Part shown: in pieces, positions 7,199 to 14,871 of the stretch | Layout: every line of letters starts with the position of its first letter | Numbering within the stretch: position 1 is the first letter of the stretch | Source: JBMHDN01 sp049889355 | Lineage (GTDB): Bacteria > Pseudomonadota > Alphaproteobacteria > Puniceispirillales > Puniceispirillaceae | DNA length: 64,000 bases | Assembly (NCBI GenBank): GCA_049889355.1 | Contig: JBMHDN010000032.1 | Coordinates: 62,001 to 126,000 of the forward strand | Direction: 5' to 3' | Program-made: the position numbers and the translations under genes | Notes under the pieces: model-generated | Databases searched by the model: none | Seen by the model: only the letters and a program-made list of their open reading frames with translations | Told to the model about the DNA's origin: nothing

Positions 7199-7948
7199 CT
7201 AGCCATCGATGGCGGCGTGAAAGCCGGCTTGTTGGACACGTTCAAGCGCATCATTGGCAGCGCGAGCCACTTGCGCGCTATCTAGGCCGGTTAACACCAT
7301 CGCTGTGCCAAACTGGCCTGGTTTAAACCAAGGATAGCTGCCAACCGATACCCCTTCAAATTCAGCGGTGATGGCGGCCATGATGGTGGCGATATTGCCT
7401 TCACCAGTCTGGACCTGAACCGTGATACGTGTTGGCTGAACCCCGCCTGTTAAGCTGGGGGCAAGGCCCGTAAACATCGCCTGCATGATAGAGGGCACAC
7501 CGGCCATCACATGCACATTTTCAAGGATAAAGCCGGGGGCTGCGCTCACCGGATTATCAATGAGGCGCGCGCCTTCAGGGATACGGGCCATACGCTGGCG
7601 GGCTTCGTTGAACTCAATATCTGTGCCCTTATAATGGGCTATCAGCCTATCCCACGCCTCCGGATGGACAGAGACAGGCCTGTCAAAGGCAGCCGCCACA
7701 CAATCAGTGGTGATATCATCATGGGTCGGGCCAATCCCGCCTGAGGTAAAAATATAATCATAGGCCGCTGATAACTCAGCGACATGGCGGATGATGGTCT
7801 CTTTTACATCTGCGATCACCCGGGCTTCGACCAGCTGAATGCCAAGGGCGGTCAGCTCTTCAGCCAGCCACCCGATATTCTTGTCTTTGGTCCGTCCTGA
7901 TAGAATTTCATCTCCGATGACCAGAATGGCAGCTGTTGGATTGGGCAT
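7199..7948 (-). CDS. CinA-like molybdopterin-binding domain protein
   Basis: A 249-residue stand-alone MoaB/Mog-type domain, the N-terminal half of CinA without its amidase half. It has the opening AAILVIGDEILSGRTKDKN and the motif TSGGIGPTHDD (about 70-80), which holds the ligand-binding loop of the family. In CinA this domain hydrolyses ADP-ribose. Short alphaproteobacterial versions like this one are usually annotated as competence/damage-inducible protein A, with no proven role. It converges with the rhomboid gene and is divergent from map, with 146 bases between. Confidence 0.83.
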   Translation of the reverse strand: MPNPTAAILVIGDEILSGRTKDKNIGWLAEELTALGIQLVEARVIADVKETIIRHVAELSAAYDYIFTSGGIGPTHDDITTDCVAAAFDRPVSVHPEAWDRLIAHYKGTDIEFNEARQRMARIPEGARLIDNPVSAAPGFILENVHVMAGVPSIMQAMFTGLAPSLTGGVQPTRITVQVQTGEGNIATIMAAITAEFEGVSVGSYPWFKPGQFGTAMVLTGLDSAQVARAANDALERVQQAGFHAAIDG

Positions 7949-8094
7949 GTGAAAACCTGTAAAAGAGTGAAAATAGAGGTCCTATTTAGCCAACCTTGAT
8001 AGGGCAAAGACACAATCAGGACTTGGCATAGCCACAATATTGGCTTATCTGCAAGAAATGAAAGCCCCTATTTTAGAAATGAATTGGAAAAACA

Positions 8095-8886
8095 ATGCGC
8101 GGTGAGCAGGTCATTTTGCACGGCAAAGAAGGTTTTGAAGGCATGCGCAAGGCTGGGCGTCTGGCTGCTGAAGTGCTAGATATGATAACCCCGCATGTCG
8201 CAGCTGGTATCACCACAGGCGAGTTGGACCAAATCTGTCATGATTATATCATCAAGGCTGGGGCGACCCCTGCCCCGCTAAATTATAAAGGCTTTCCAAA
8301 ATCCACCTGTATTTCACTGAACCATGTGGTGTGCCATGGAATCCCAGGCCCAAAAAAGCTGGTAAAAGGGGATATCCTTAATATCGATGTCACTGTTATA
8401 CTGGATGGCTGGTATGGCGATACATCGCGCATGTATTTTGTAGGCGAGCCACCGGTGAAAGCTAAAAACCTCAGCCGCATCACCTATGAATGTCTGATGC
8501 GCGGAATCGAGGTGGCACGCCCTGGCAATACGCTGGGTGATATCGGCCATGCTATTCAATCCTATGCTGAAAAAAACCGCTGTTCAGTGGTGCGCGATTT
8601 CACTGGCCATGGGCTGGGACGCGTGTTCCATTGTGCACCAACCGTTCTGCATTACGGACGCCCTGGCACAGGTTTGGTGCTAGAACCTGGTATGATTTTC
8701 ACCATTGAGCCGATGCTAAATGCCGGTCGGGCGGAAACCAAGATTCTAGATGATGGCTGGACAGCGGTCACGCGCGATCGCAGTGCGTCTGCCCAATTTG
8801 AGCATTCAATCGGCATTACAGAAGGGGAAGCTGAAATTTTCACCCTCTCGCCAGCTGGTCATAGCCAGCCGCCTTACCGCGTTTAA
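8095..8886 (+). CDS. map: methionine aminopeptidase type I
   Basis: Removes the initiator methionine from new proteins in the cytoplasm. All five dinuclear metal ligands are visible: Asp98 (NIDVT), Asp109 (GDTS), His172 (TGHGLG), Glu205 (TIEPM) and Glu236 (QFEHS); the substrate His81 is in VCHGIP. Its 263 residues are normal for type I enzymes without an N-terminal extension. A map-radC pair, as here with radC 75 bases downstream, is common in Alphaproteobacteria. The ATG at 8095 has only a weak GGA upstream. Confidence 0.96.
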   Translation: MRGEQVILHGKEGFEGMRKAGRLAAEVLDMITPHVAAGITTGELDQICHDYIIKAGATPAPLNYKGFPKSTCISLNHVVCHGIPGPKKLVKGDILNIDVTVILDGWYGDTSRMYFVGEPPVKAKNLSRITYECLMRGIEVARPGNTLGDIGHAIQSYAEKNRCSVVRDFTGHGLGRVFHCAPTVLHYGRPGTGLVLEPGMIFTIEPMLNAGRAETKILDDGWTAVTRDRSASAQFEHSIGITEGEAEIFTLSPAGHSQPPYRV

Positions 8887-8960
8887 TTTTTTTCATTTTC
8901 ACAGAATTACACCGCTAAAATTAACGTTAAATTAATACTCTCGCGTTATACTCTCCTATT

Positions 8961-9761
8961 ATGAGCGAGACGATTTCTGAACCAGCTGCGGATATGAGCC
9001 GGCCTGAAAAGAAGGCTGAGAAACGCGAAACTTCCCAGATGAAAGAGGCAGGCAGCCTGAAAGCCGTTCTGCCGGTTTCAGATGTACAGGACGCATCGGC
9101 GGGACATCGCGGGCGTATGCGCGATAAGCTACTTGAATATGGCGCCGCCAATCTGAGCGATGCCGAAATTCTGGAAATGGCCCTTTATAATGTCCAGAAG
9201 CGCAGTGATGTAAAACCGCTGGTCAAAATGCTGTTGAAACAGTTTAAATCCATTGGCGGTGTTATAGCGGCCACAGATGAGGAATTGCGCGCATTCCCCG
9301 GTGTGGGCGATGCGCTGATTTGCCAGTTGCGGGTTATCAATGAAGCAGGTCTGCGCCTGACACGCGATAATTTAAAGACAGACAAACCGGTGATGCAAAA
9401 TTGGAAAGCTGTTTTGCGCTATGTGACAGACAAGCTGAGCCATGCGAAACTTGAGCATTGTCTGGTGCTCTATCTTGATTCTCAGAATCGTCTGATCACC
9501 GATGAAATTCTGACAACAGGCACGAATAATCAGGCGATTCTCTATCCGAGTGAGATTGCCAGATCGGCCCTGCGCCATCATGCCAATGCGGTGATATTGG
9601 TTCATAATCATCCATCACATGACACACGGGCGAGTGATGCCGATATCCATATCACCCGCAAAATAAAAGACGCTTTAAACGCGGTTGATGTTGAGTTGCA
9701 TGATCATCTGATTGTGGCGGGCCGGCATTGTAAAAGCTTTAAGAGCATGGGCCTGCTCTGA
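8961..9761 (+). CDS. radC: RadC family JAB/MPN metalloprotease-like protein
   Basis: A 266-residue RadC homologue with an N-terminal helix-hairpin-helix region (about 85-135, PGVGDALI) and a C-terminal JAB1/MPN domain. The metal site HNHPS lies at 215-219, with the Asp of the S-x2-D motif at 226 (ASDAD). The old link to DNA repair is not supported by E. coli work, and the true role is unknown; related proteins act in Mre11-like or transformation contexts. The first 45 residues are charged and poorly conserved. The gene follows map and precedes the BCCT transporter gene. Confidence 0.93.
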   Translation: MSETISEPAADMSRPEKKAEKRETSQMKEAGSLKAVLPVSDVQDASAGHRGRMRDKLLEYGAANLSDAEILEMALYNVQKRSDVKPLVKMLLKQFKSIGGVIAATDEELRAFPGVGDALICQLRVINEAGLRLTRDNLKTDKPVMQNWKAVLRYVTDKLSHAKLEHCLVLYLDSQNRLITDEILTTGTNNQAILYPSEIARSALRHHANAVILVHNHPSHDTRASDADIHITRKIKDALNAVDVELHDHLIVAGRHCKSFKSMGLL

Positions 9762-9872
9762 GATGAGCACAGATACAAAATGAAAGGGCGGCCAACATAC
9801 GCCAGATAACAGACATAGCAGAAATTGAATAAGGGTATTTCGGGGCAGGACAGGTTTTCCCCTTCACACAAC

Positions 9873-9891
9873 CACATTGTCATTCAATGTG
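9873..9891 (+). promoter_or_regulatory. hairpin in the leader of the BCCT gene
   Basis: CACATTG (9873-9879) and CAATGTG (9885-9891) form a perfect 7-bp stem with a five-base loop, ending nine bases before the strong ribosome binding site GGAGG at 9901-9905. It has no U-run, so it is not a terminator for radC. It could be an operator or an RNA element controlling an osmolyte carrier. No known riboswitch pattern was recognised. Confidence 0.3.
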
Positions 9892-9910
9892 ATCTTCATC
9901 GGAGGAAACC

Positions 9911-11488
9911 ATGGCATCACCTTCAGAAACACAAAAACCGCCAAAATCAAGGCGCGGTTTCAATGTCGGGCAGGATAATATTCAGCCCTTCGGTCTTGAT
10001 ATCCATAATCCTGTTTTTGTTATCTCAGCAGCTGTCATTATCCTGCTGGTTGGATTCGCCCTCTTTTATCCAGGACAATCTGCTGAATTTTTCGGCTGGC
10101 TCAGACCAGAAATCACCCAGCGTGCAGACTGGATTTTCATGATCTCAGGCAATCTGTTTGTGCTTTTCTGCCTGTTTTTAATTGTCTCTCCGCTGGGCAA
10201 AATACGCATTGGCGGCAAGGATGCGACACCTGATTATTCACGCCTTGGCTGGTTTGCCATGCTGTTTGCAGCGGGTATGGGAATCGGGCTGGTCTTTTAC
10301 GGCGTGCTTGAACCTGTCTTCCATTCGCAAGCACTGCCGCTTGATGGCATAGCCTCGGCGGTGAATGGCGATGCGGCGCGCCTAGGCATGGCTGCCACCA
10401 TCTTCCACTGGGGATTACACCCTTGGGCGATTTATGCGGTGGTCGGGCTGGCCCTGGCCTTTTTCTGCTATAATCGCGGTTTGCCACTGACCATTCGTTC
10501 TGCGTTCCATCCGCTCCTTGGCGACAGGGTCTGGGGCTGGACAGGTCATGTGATCGATACGCTAGCGGTGTTTGCCACCGTGTTCGGGCTCGCCACCTCG
10601 CTTGGCTATGGGGCTGAACAAGCCACAGCAGGCATGAATTACCTGTTTGGGACAGGGGATGGCGCAGGTGTCAAAGTCTGGCTGATTATCGGCATTACCA
10701 TAGCCGCCCTGGTGTCGGTGGTCGCCGGTTTGGATAAGGGCGTCAAACGGCTGTCTGAATTTAATATCGGATTGGCCTTTTTGCTGTTGCTCTTTGTTTT
10801 CATTGCCGGGCCAACATTGGTAATCTTAGAGCGCTTCTTCCTTGGCATCATCGATTATGGCCGGTATCTGGTCCCACTCAGCAACTGGATTGGGCGTGAA
10901 GACACCGCCTATATGCATGGCTGGACTACTTTTTACTGGGCCTGGTGGATCAGCTGGTCACCTTTTGTGGGCATGTTTATCGCGCGTATTTCACGCGGAC
11001 GCACGATCCGTGAATTTGTGATTTGTGTGCTGTTGATTCCAACCCTTGTCTGTCTGTTCTGGATGTCCAGTTTTGGCGGGACAGCTATCTGACAAATCGC
11101 AGAGACAGGCTATACCGGCGTGTCTGAAACCATCTCAGCCTGGCAGCCTGAATTATCCTTTTTCAGAATGCTGGAGGCCCTGCCTATGGCAGCGATTACC
11201 AGCCTTGCCGGGGTGGTATTGGTGGTGGTGTTTTTCATTACCTCATCTGATTCCGGCTCGCTGGTGGTCGACACCATCACCGCAGGCGGCAAAACAGATG
11301 CCCCTGTGGTTCAGCGCGTCTTCTGGTGCATTTTTGAAGGGTTGGTCGCGATTGCTTTGCTGCTTGGTGGCGGGCTGGTTGCTCTCCAGGCCGCGGCGAT
11401 TGCAACTGGACTGCCTTTTGCGATCTTGCTGGTGGTGATGTGCTGGTCGATTTATCGCGGCCTATCCACTGAAAAAGCAAAAGAGTAG
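9911..11488 (+). pseudogene. BCCT family osmolyte transporter interrupted by one in-frame UGA
   Basis: Betaine/carnitine/choline transporters are sodium- or proton-coupled carriers with 12 helices. The family core is clear: GMGIGLVFYGVLEP, HWGLHPWAIYA, the signature segment TFYWAWWISWSPFVGMF, and in the second part FFITSSDSGSL. The frame begins at the ATG at 9911, with GGAGG six bases upstream. It meets TGA at 11090-11092 (codon 394) right after FGGTAI, then continues in the same frame through the last two helices to a TAG at 11486-11488. Read through, it would give 525 residues plus one unknown, the usual family length. The first part alone (393 residues) lacks the last core helices and should not work. 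It may be a recent nonsense mutation (for example TGG to TGA), a sequencing error, or readthrough at a UGA followed by C. The N-terminal part runs 9911-11092 and the remainder 11093-11488. Confidence 0.85.
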
Positions 11489-11522
11489 GCAAAGGGACAA
11501 TATCAGAGATGAGACAGAGGTT

Positions 11523-11726
11523 TTAGGATTTATCCTCAGGGTTGCGCAATGCGCTCAGACCTTGTTTGAACTCGCGGCTCATCTCACCAGCGCGTCTGGC
11601 CCCTTTCAACAAGGTCGGGCGCGCTTTTTCAAGCCCTTTTTGTGCCAGCTTGCCCGCCTCTCTGCGGACAGCAGGATTGCGCGCTGCCACAGCCACAGCA
11701 TTGATCAGCAAGCGACGGATAATCAT
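11523..11726 (-). CDS. small basic conserved-looking protein of unknown function
   Basis: A 67-residue, strongly basic protein with an alternating Ala, Arg and Lys pattern and probably one long helix (AVAVAARNPAVRREAGKLAQ). No family was recognised. It is listed because the ATG at 11726 has GAGG at a good distance, the codon use matches the neighbours, and it fills the gap between the BCCT gene and purB on the opposite strand. Its amphipathic helix could bind nucleic acid or membrane; that is only a possibility. Confidence 0.55.
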   Translation of the reverse strand: MIIRRLLINAVAVAARNPAVRREAGKLAQKGLEKARPTLLKGARRAGEMSREFKQGLSALRNPEDKS

Positions 11727-11850
11727 CTCAACCTCATTGTTAAAATCGACAAAAACCAGCTCGGTTCAGCCTTTTCCTCTGCTTTACTATAGCTTTTTTT
11801 ACAGAAAAATGATATAGCCCCCTCATGCAAAAAATGACAGGTATTCTTCT

Positions 11851-13152
11851 ATGATTGAACGCTATGCCAGACCCGAAATGACGGCTATCTGGTCAGCCAC
11901 GAGCAAATTCCAAATCTGGTTTGAAATCGAAGCACATGCATGTGATGCACAAGCCAATTTAGGTGTCATTCCAAAAGAAGCCGCAGCGGCGGTGTGGGAG
12001 CGTGGCGCCTTTGATATTGCGCGCATTGACGAGATTGAGCGCGAGACCAAACATGATGTGATCGCTTTTTTAACTAACCTGGCAGAATATGTTGGCCCGG
12101 AAGCCCGCTTTGTGCATCAGGGTATGACCTCATCAGATGTGCTGGATACCACCTTGGCTGTTCAGCTGACCCGGGCGAGCGATTTATTGCTGGCTGGCGT
12201 TGACAGGTTGCTCAAGGCGTTGGAAAAACGCGCTGAAGAATTCAAATATACACCGACCATTGGCCGCTCTCATGGCATTCATGCAGAGCCGGTGACCTTT
12301 GGGCTCAAGCTCGCTGGTTATTATGCTGAATTTGCCCGCAATAAAGCCAGGCTGGAAGCTGCACGTGCTGAGATTGCAACCTGCGCCATTTCTGGTGCGG
12401 TCGGTACTTTTGCACATATTGACCCGGCAGTTGAGGCGCATGTCGCAGCTGAGATGGGGCTTGAGATTGAACCGGTTTCAACACAAGTCATTCCGCGTGA
12501 TCGCCATGCAATGTTCTTTGCCGCTTTGGGTGTGATTGCCAGCTCTATTGAGCGTCTGGCCACTGAAATTCGCCATCTTCAACGCACCGAAGTACGTGAA
12601 GCTGAGGAATTCTTCTCTAGCGGCCAGAAAGGCTCGTCAGCCATGCCGCATAAACGCAATCCAGTGCTGACTGAGAATCTGACCGGTCTGGCGCGCATGG
12701 TCCGCGCAGCGGTGATTCCGGCGATGGAAAATGTAGCGCTCTGGCATGAGCGTGATATCAGCCATTCGTCGGTTGAGCGTTTTATCGGCCCGGATGCGAC
12801 CATCACACTTGATTTTGCCCTGCACCGCCTCTCTGGCGTGGTGGAAAATCTGCTGGTTTATCCAGACGCCATGCAAGCGACCTTGGACAAGCTTGGCGGT
12901 CTGGTGCATTCTCAGCAAGTGTTGCTGGCCCTCACCCAAAAAGGGGTGAGCCGCGAAGATGCGTATCGTCTGGTTCAGAAACATGCGATGGATGTCTGGC
13001 AGACAGGCGGCAGCTATCGCGAACGTTTGGGGCAAGACTCTGAAATCACAGCGGCGTTGAGCGCAGAAGAACTGGATGCGCTGTTTGATCTGGATCAGCA
13101 TTTCCGCCATGTCGACACGATTTTCAACCGTGTTTTTCAGGCCGGTAAATAA
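11851..13152 (+). CDS. purB: adenylosuccinate lyase
   Basis: Cleaves SAICAR and adenylosuccinate, releasing fumarate, in purine synthesis. It belongs to the fumarase/aspartase superfamily. The His at 141 (GRSHGIHAEP) is the general acid, and the flexible signature loop GSSAMPHKRNP lies at 261-271 with the catalytic Ser. Its 433 residues are normal for the short bacterial type. It heads the rightward purine run purB-purC-purS-purQ-purL; purC starts 12 bases after its stop codon. The ATG at 11851 lies 125 bases from the start of the opposing small gene, so the promoter is probably between them. Confidence 0.97.
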   Translation: MIERYARPEMTAIWSATSKFQIWFEIEAHACDAQANLGVIPKEAAAAVWERGAFDIARIDEIERETKHDVIAFLTNLAEYVGPEARFVHQGMTSSDVLDTTLAVQLTRASDLLLAGVDRLLKALEKRAEEFKYTPTIGRSHGIHAEPVTFGLKLAGYYAEFARNKARLEAARAEIATCAISGAVGTFAHIDPAVEAHVAAEMGLEIEPVSTQVIPRDRHAMFFAALGVIASSIERLATEIRHLQRTEVREAEEFFSSGQKGSSAMPHKRNPVLTENLTGLARMVRAAVIPAMENVALWHERDISHSSVERFIGPDATITLDFALHRLSGVVENLLVYPDAMQATLDKLGGLVHSQQVLLALTQKGVSREDAYRLVQKHAMDVWQTGGSYRERLGQDSEITAALSAEELDALFDLDQHFRHVDTIFNRVFQAGK

Positions 13153-13164
13153 GGGGCATAAGAG

Positions 13165-13902
13165 ATGAGCCAATCTGAGACACCTCTTTATGAAGGCAAG
13201 GCCAAGATATTATATCCGGGGCCCGATAGCGGCACGCTCATTCAATATTTCAAAGATGATGCCACCGCCTTTAATGCCCAGAAAAAGGCCCAGATTAACG
13301 GCAAAGGCACGCTGAATAATGTGATCAGCACCCATTTGATGGGCGCAATGGATGAAATCGGCATTCCGACTCACTTCATCTCTCAGCTTGATAGCCGGCG
13401 TCAGCTGGTCAAAAAAGTTGAGATTGTCCCACTTGAAGTGATTATTCGCAACGTAGCTGCCGGTTCTATCTGCAGCCGCCTTGGTCTCACCGAAGGTGAT
13501 GCTTTGCCAGAGCCGCTGATAGAGTTTTGCTTAAAAGATGACAGCTTGGGCGATCCGGTCATTGCCTCAGAACATATCTTCACCCTGCGCCTTGCCAGTG
13601 ATGAGGAAATGGATGTGATCAGCGATTACAGCTTCCGCATCAATGATTTTCTGCGTGGCTTGTTTTTTGGTATCGGCCTCAAACTGGTTGATTTTAAGCT
13701 GGAATTCGGACGCCTCGAAGAAGGTGGGATGACCTCTATCGTGCTGGCAGATGAAATCAGCCCGGATAATTGCCGCCTGTGGGATCGCCAGACCAATGAA
13801 AAGCTGGATAAAGACCGTTTTCGCCGTGATTTGGGCGATTTGGTTCAAGGCTATTCTGAAATCGCCAGGCGGCTGGGGCTAGAGCTGCCTGCTGCTGACT
13901 AA
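13165..13902 (+). CDS. purC: SAICAR synthetase
   Basis: Phosphoribosylaminoimidazole-succinocarboxamide synthase joins CAIR with aspartate using ATP. It has the opening LYEGKAKILY, the family signature LEVIIRNVAAGS (about 90-101) and the ATP-site segment LKLVDFKLEFGR followed by DEISPDNCRLWD. At 245 residues it is full length. It sits between purB and purS, and the spacing of under 20 bases to both points to one transcript. Confidence 0.97.
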   Translation: MSQSETPLYEGKAKILYPGPDSGTLIQYFKDDATAFNAQKKAQINGKGTLNNVISTHLMGAMDEIGIPTHFISQLDSRRQLVKKVEIVPLEVIIRNVAAGSICSRLGLTEGDALPEPLIEFCLKDDSLGDPVIASEHIFTLRLASDEEMDVISDYSFRINDFLRGLFFGIGLKLVDFKLEFGRLEEGGMTSIVLADEISPDNCRLWDRQTNEKLDKDRFRRDLGDLVQGYSEIARRLGLELPAAD

Positions 13903-13920
13903 TTTTGACCTGCATCATGA

Positions 13921-14181
13921 ATGGATAAAACGATGAAAGTTACCATCTCCATCTCTTTGAAAAACGGTGTGCTGGACCCAGAAGGCCGCGCCATTGAACA
14001 ATCGCTTGGCGCACTTGGATTTTCTGAGGCAAGTGATGTGCGTATTGGCAAAATCATCACCCTTGATATCGACACAGATGATGCCAGCCGCGCCCGTCAA
14101 CGTGCTGCCAGAATGTGCGAGACCATGCTGGCCAACACGGTGATTGAAGATTATAGCATCGAGGTTGAAGGCGAATCATGA
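13921..14181 (+). CDS. purS: phosphoribosylformylglycinamidine synthase subunit PurS
   Basis: The small subunit of the three-part FGAM synthase (PurS, PurQ, PurL). It forms the dimer that bridges PurL to the glutaminase. The family core is ISLKNGVLDPEGRAIEQSLGALGF. Two starts are possible, 13921 and 13933; the second gives MKVTISISLKNG, closer to the usual N-terminus and to the usual length of about 80. It overlaps purQ by four bases (ATGA), so the two are translationally coupled. Confidence 0.95.
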   Translation: MDKTMKVTISISLKNGVLDPEGRAIEQSLGALGFSEASDVRIGKIITLDIDTDDASRARQRAARMCETMLANTVIEDYSIEVEGES

Positions 14182-14867
14182 GGGTAGCGATACTGGTCTT
14201 TCCCGGGTCCAATTGTGACCGCGACATGATGGTGGCAATGGAATCGATCACTGGCCGCCGCCCTGCCCTCATCTGGCATCAGGAAACACAGATTGATGCT
14301 CAGGATTTGATTATCCTGCCTGGCGGCTTTTCTTTTGGTGATTATTTGCGGTGCGGGGCGCTGGCGGCGCGTTCGCCTGCGATTGAGGCGATGCTGGATC
14401 ATGCGGCGCGTGGCGGCGCGGTGCTTGGCGTCTGTAATGGGTTCCAAATTTTGCTGGAAACCGGCCTGTTGCCTGGCGTCTTGGTCAAAAATGAAGCCTT
14501 GAATTTCATTTGCCGCGAAACCAGCCTGTCTGTTGTACCAGACAACCGCTCTGTTTTTACCCAGAATCTGGAACAGACTGATCAGCTTGTTATCCCTGTT
14601 GCCCATAATGAGGGCAATTTCTTCGCAGATGAGGATACATTAGCCCGCCTTAATGATAATGGACAGGTCGTGCTGCGCTATGGCGAGGGCGCGCATCCGG
14701 GCCCGTTCAACCCCAATGGTTCAGCTGAAAATATTGCCGGCATTTGCTCAGATAATGGGCGGATCATGGGTATGATGCCGCACCCTGAGCGGGCGATGGG
14801 AAATGGTCATCATTCAGATGGCGGGCGTCGTTTCCTGACGGCAGCATTGAATGCGCTGGAGAGCTGA
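14178..14867 (+). CDS. purQ: phosphoribosylformylglycinamidine synthase subunit PurQ
   Basis: The class I glutamine amidotransferase subunit, which supplies ammonia to PurL. The nucleophilic Cys is in GVCNGFQ (about residue 86), and the His/Glu of the triad are in MMPHPERAMG near the C-terminus; both are intact. Its 229 residues are typical. The start ATG overlaps the purS stop, and purL starts five bases after its own stop codon. Confidence 0.97.
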   Translation: MRVAILVFPGSNCDRDMMVAMESITGRRPALIWHQETQIDAQDLIILPGGFSFGDYLRCGALAARSPAIEAMLDHAARGGAVLGVCNGFQILLETGLLPGVLVKNEALNFICRETSLSVVPDNRSVFTQNLEQTDQLVIPVAHNEGNFFADEDTLARLNDNGQVVLRYGEGAHPGPFNPNGSAENIAGICSDNGRIMGMMPHPERAMGNGHHSDGGRRFLTAALNALES

Positions 14868-14871
14868 GTAA

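Noticed and set aside
9825..10142. Second rightward frame over the start of the BCCT gene
   Set aside because: It is out of frame with the clear transporter, overlaps its first 230 bases, and resembles nothing.
11090..11092. Selenocysteine or UGA-as-Trp recoding in the BCCT gene
   Set aside because: Other genes in the window end in UGA and use UGG for Trp, so the standard code applies. No SECIS-like hairpin was seen right after the codon. A plain mutation, error or leaky readthrough is more likely.
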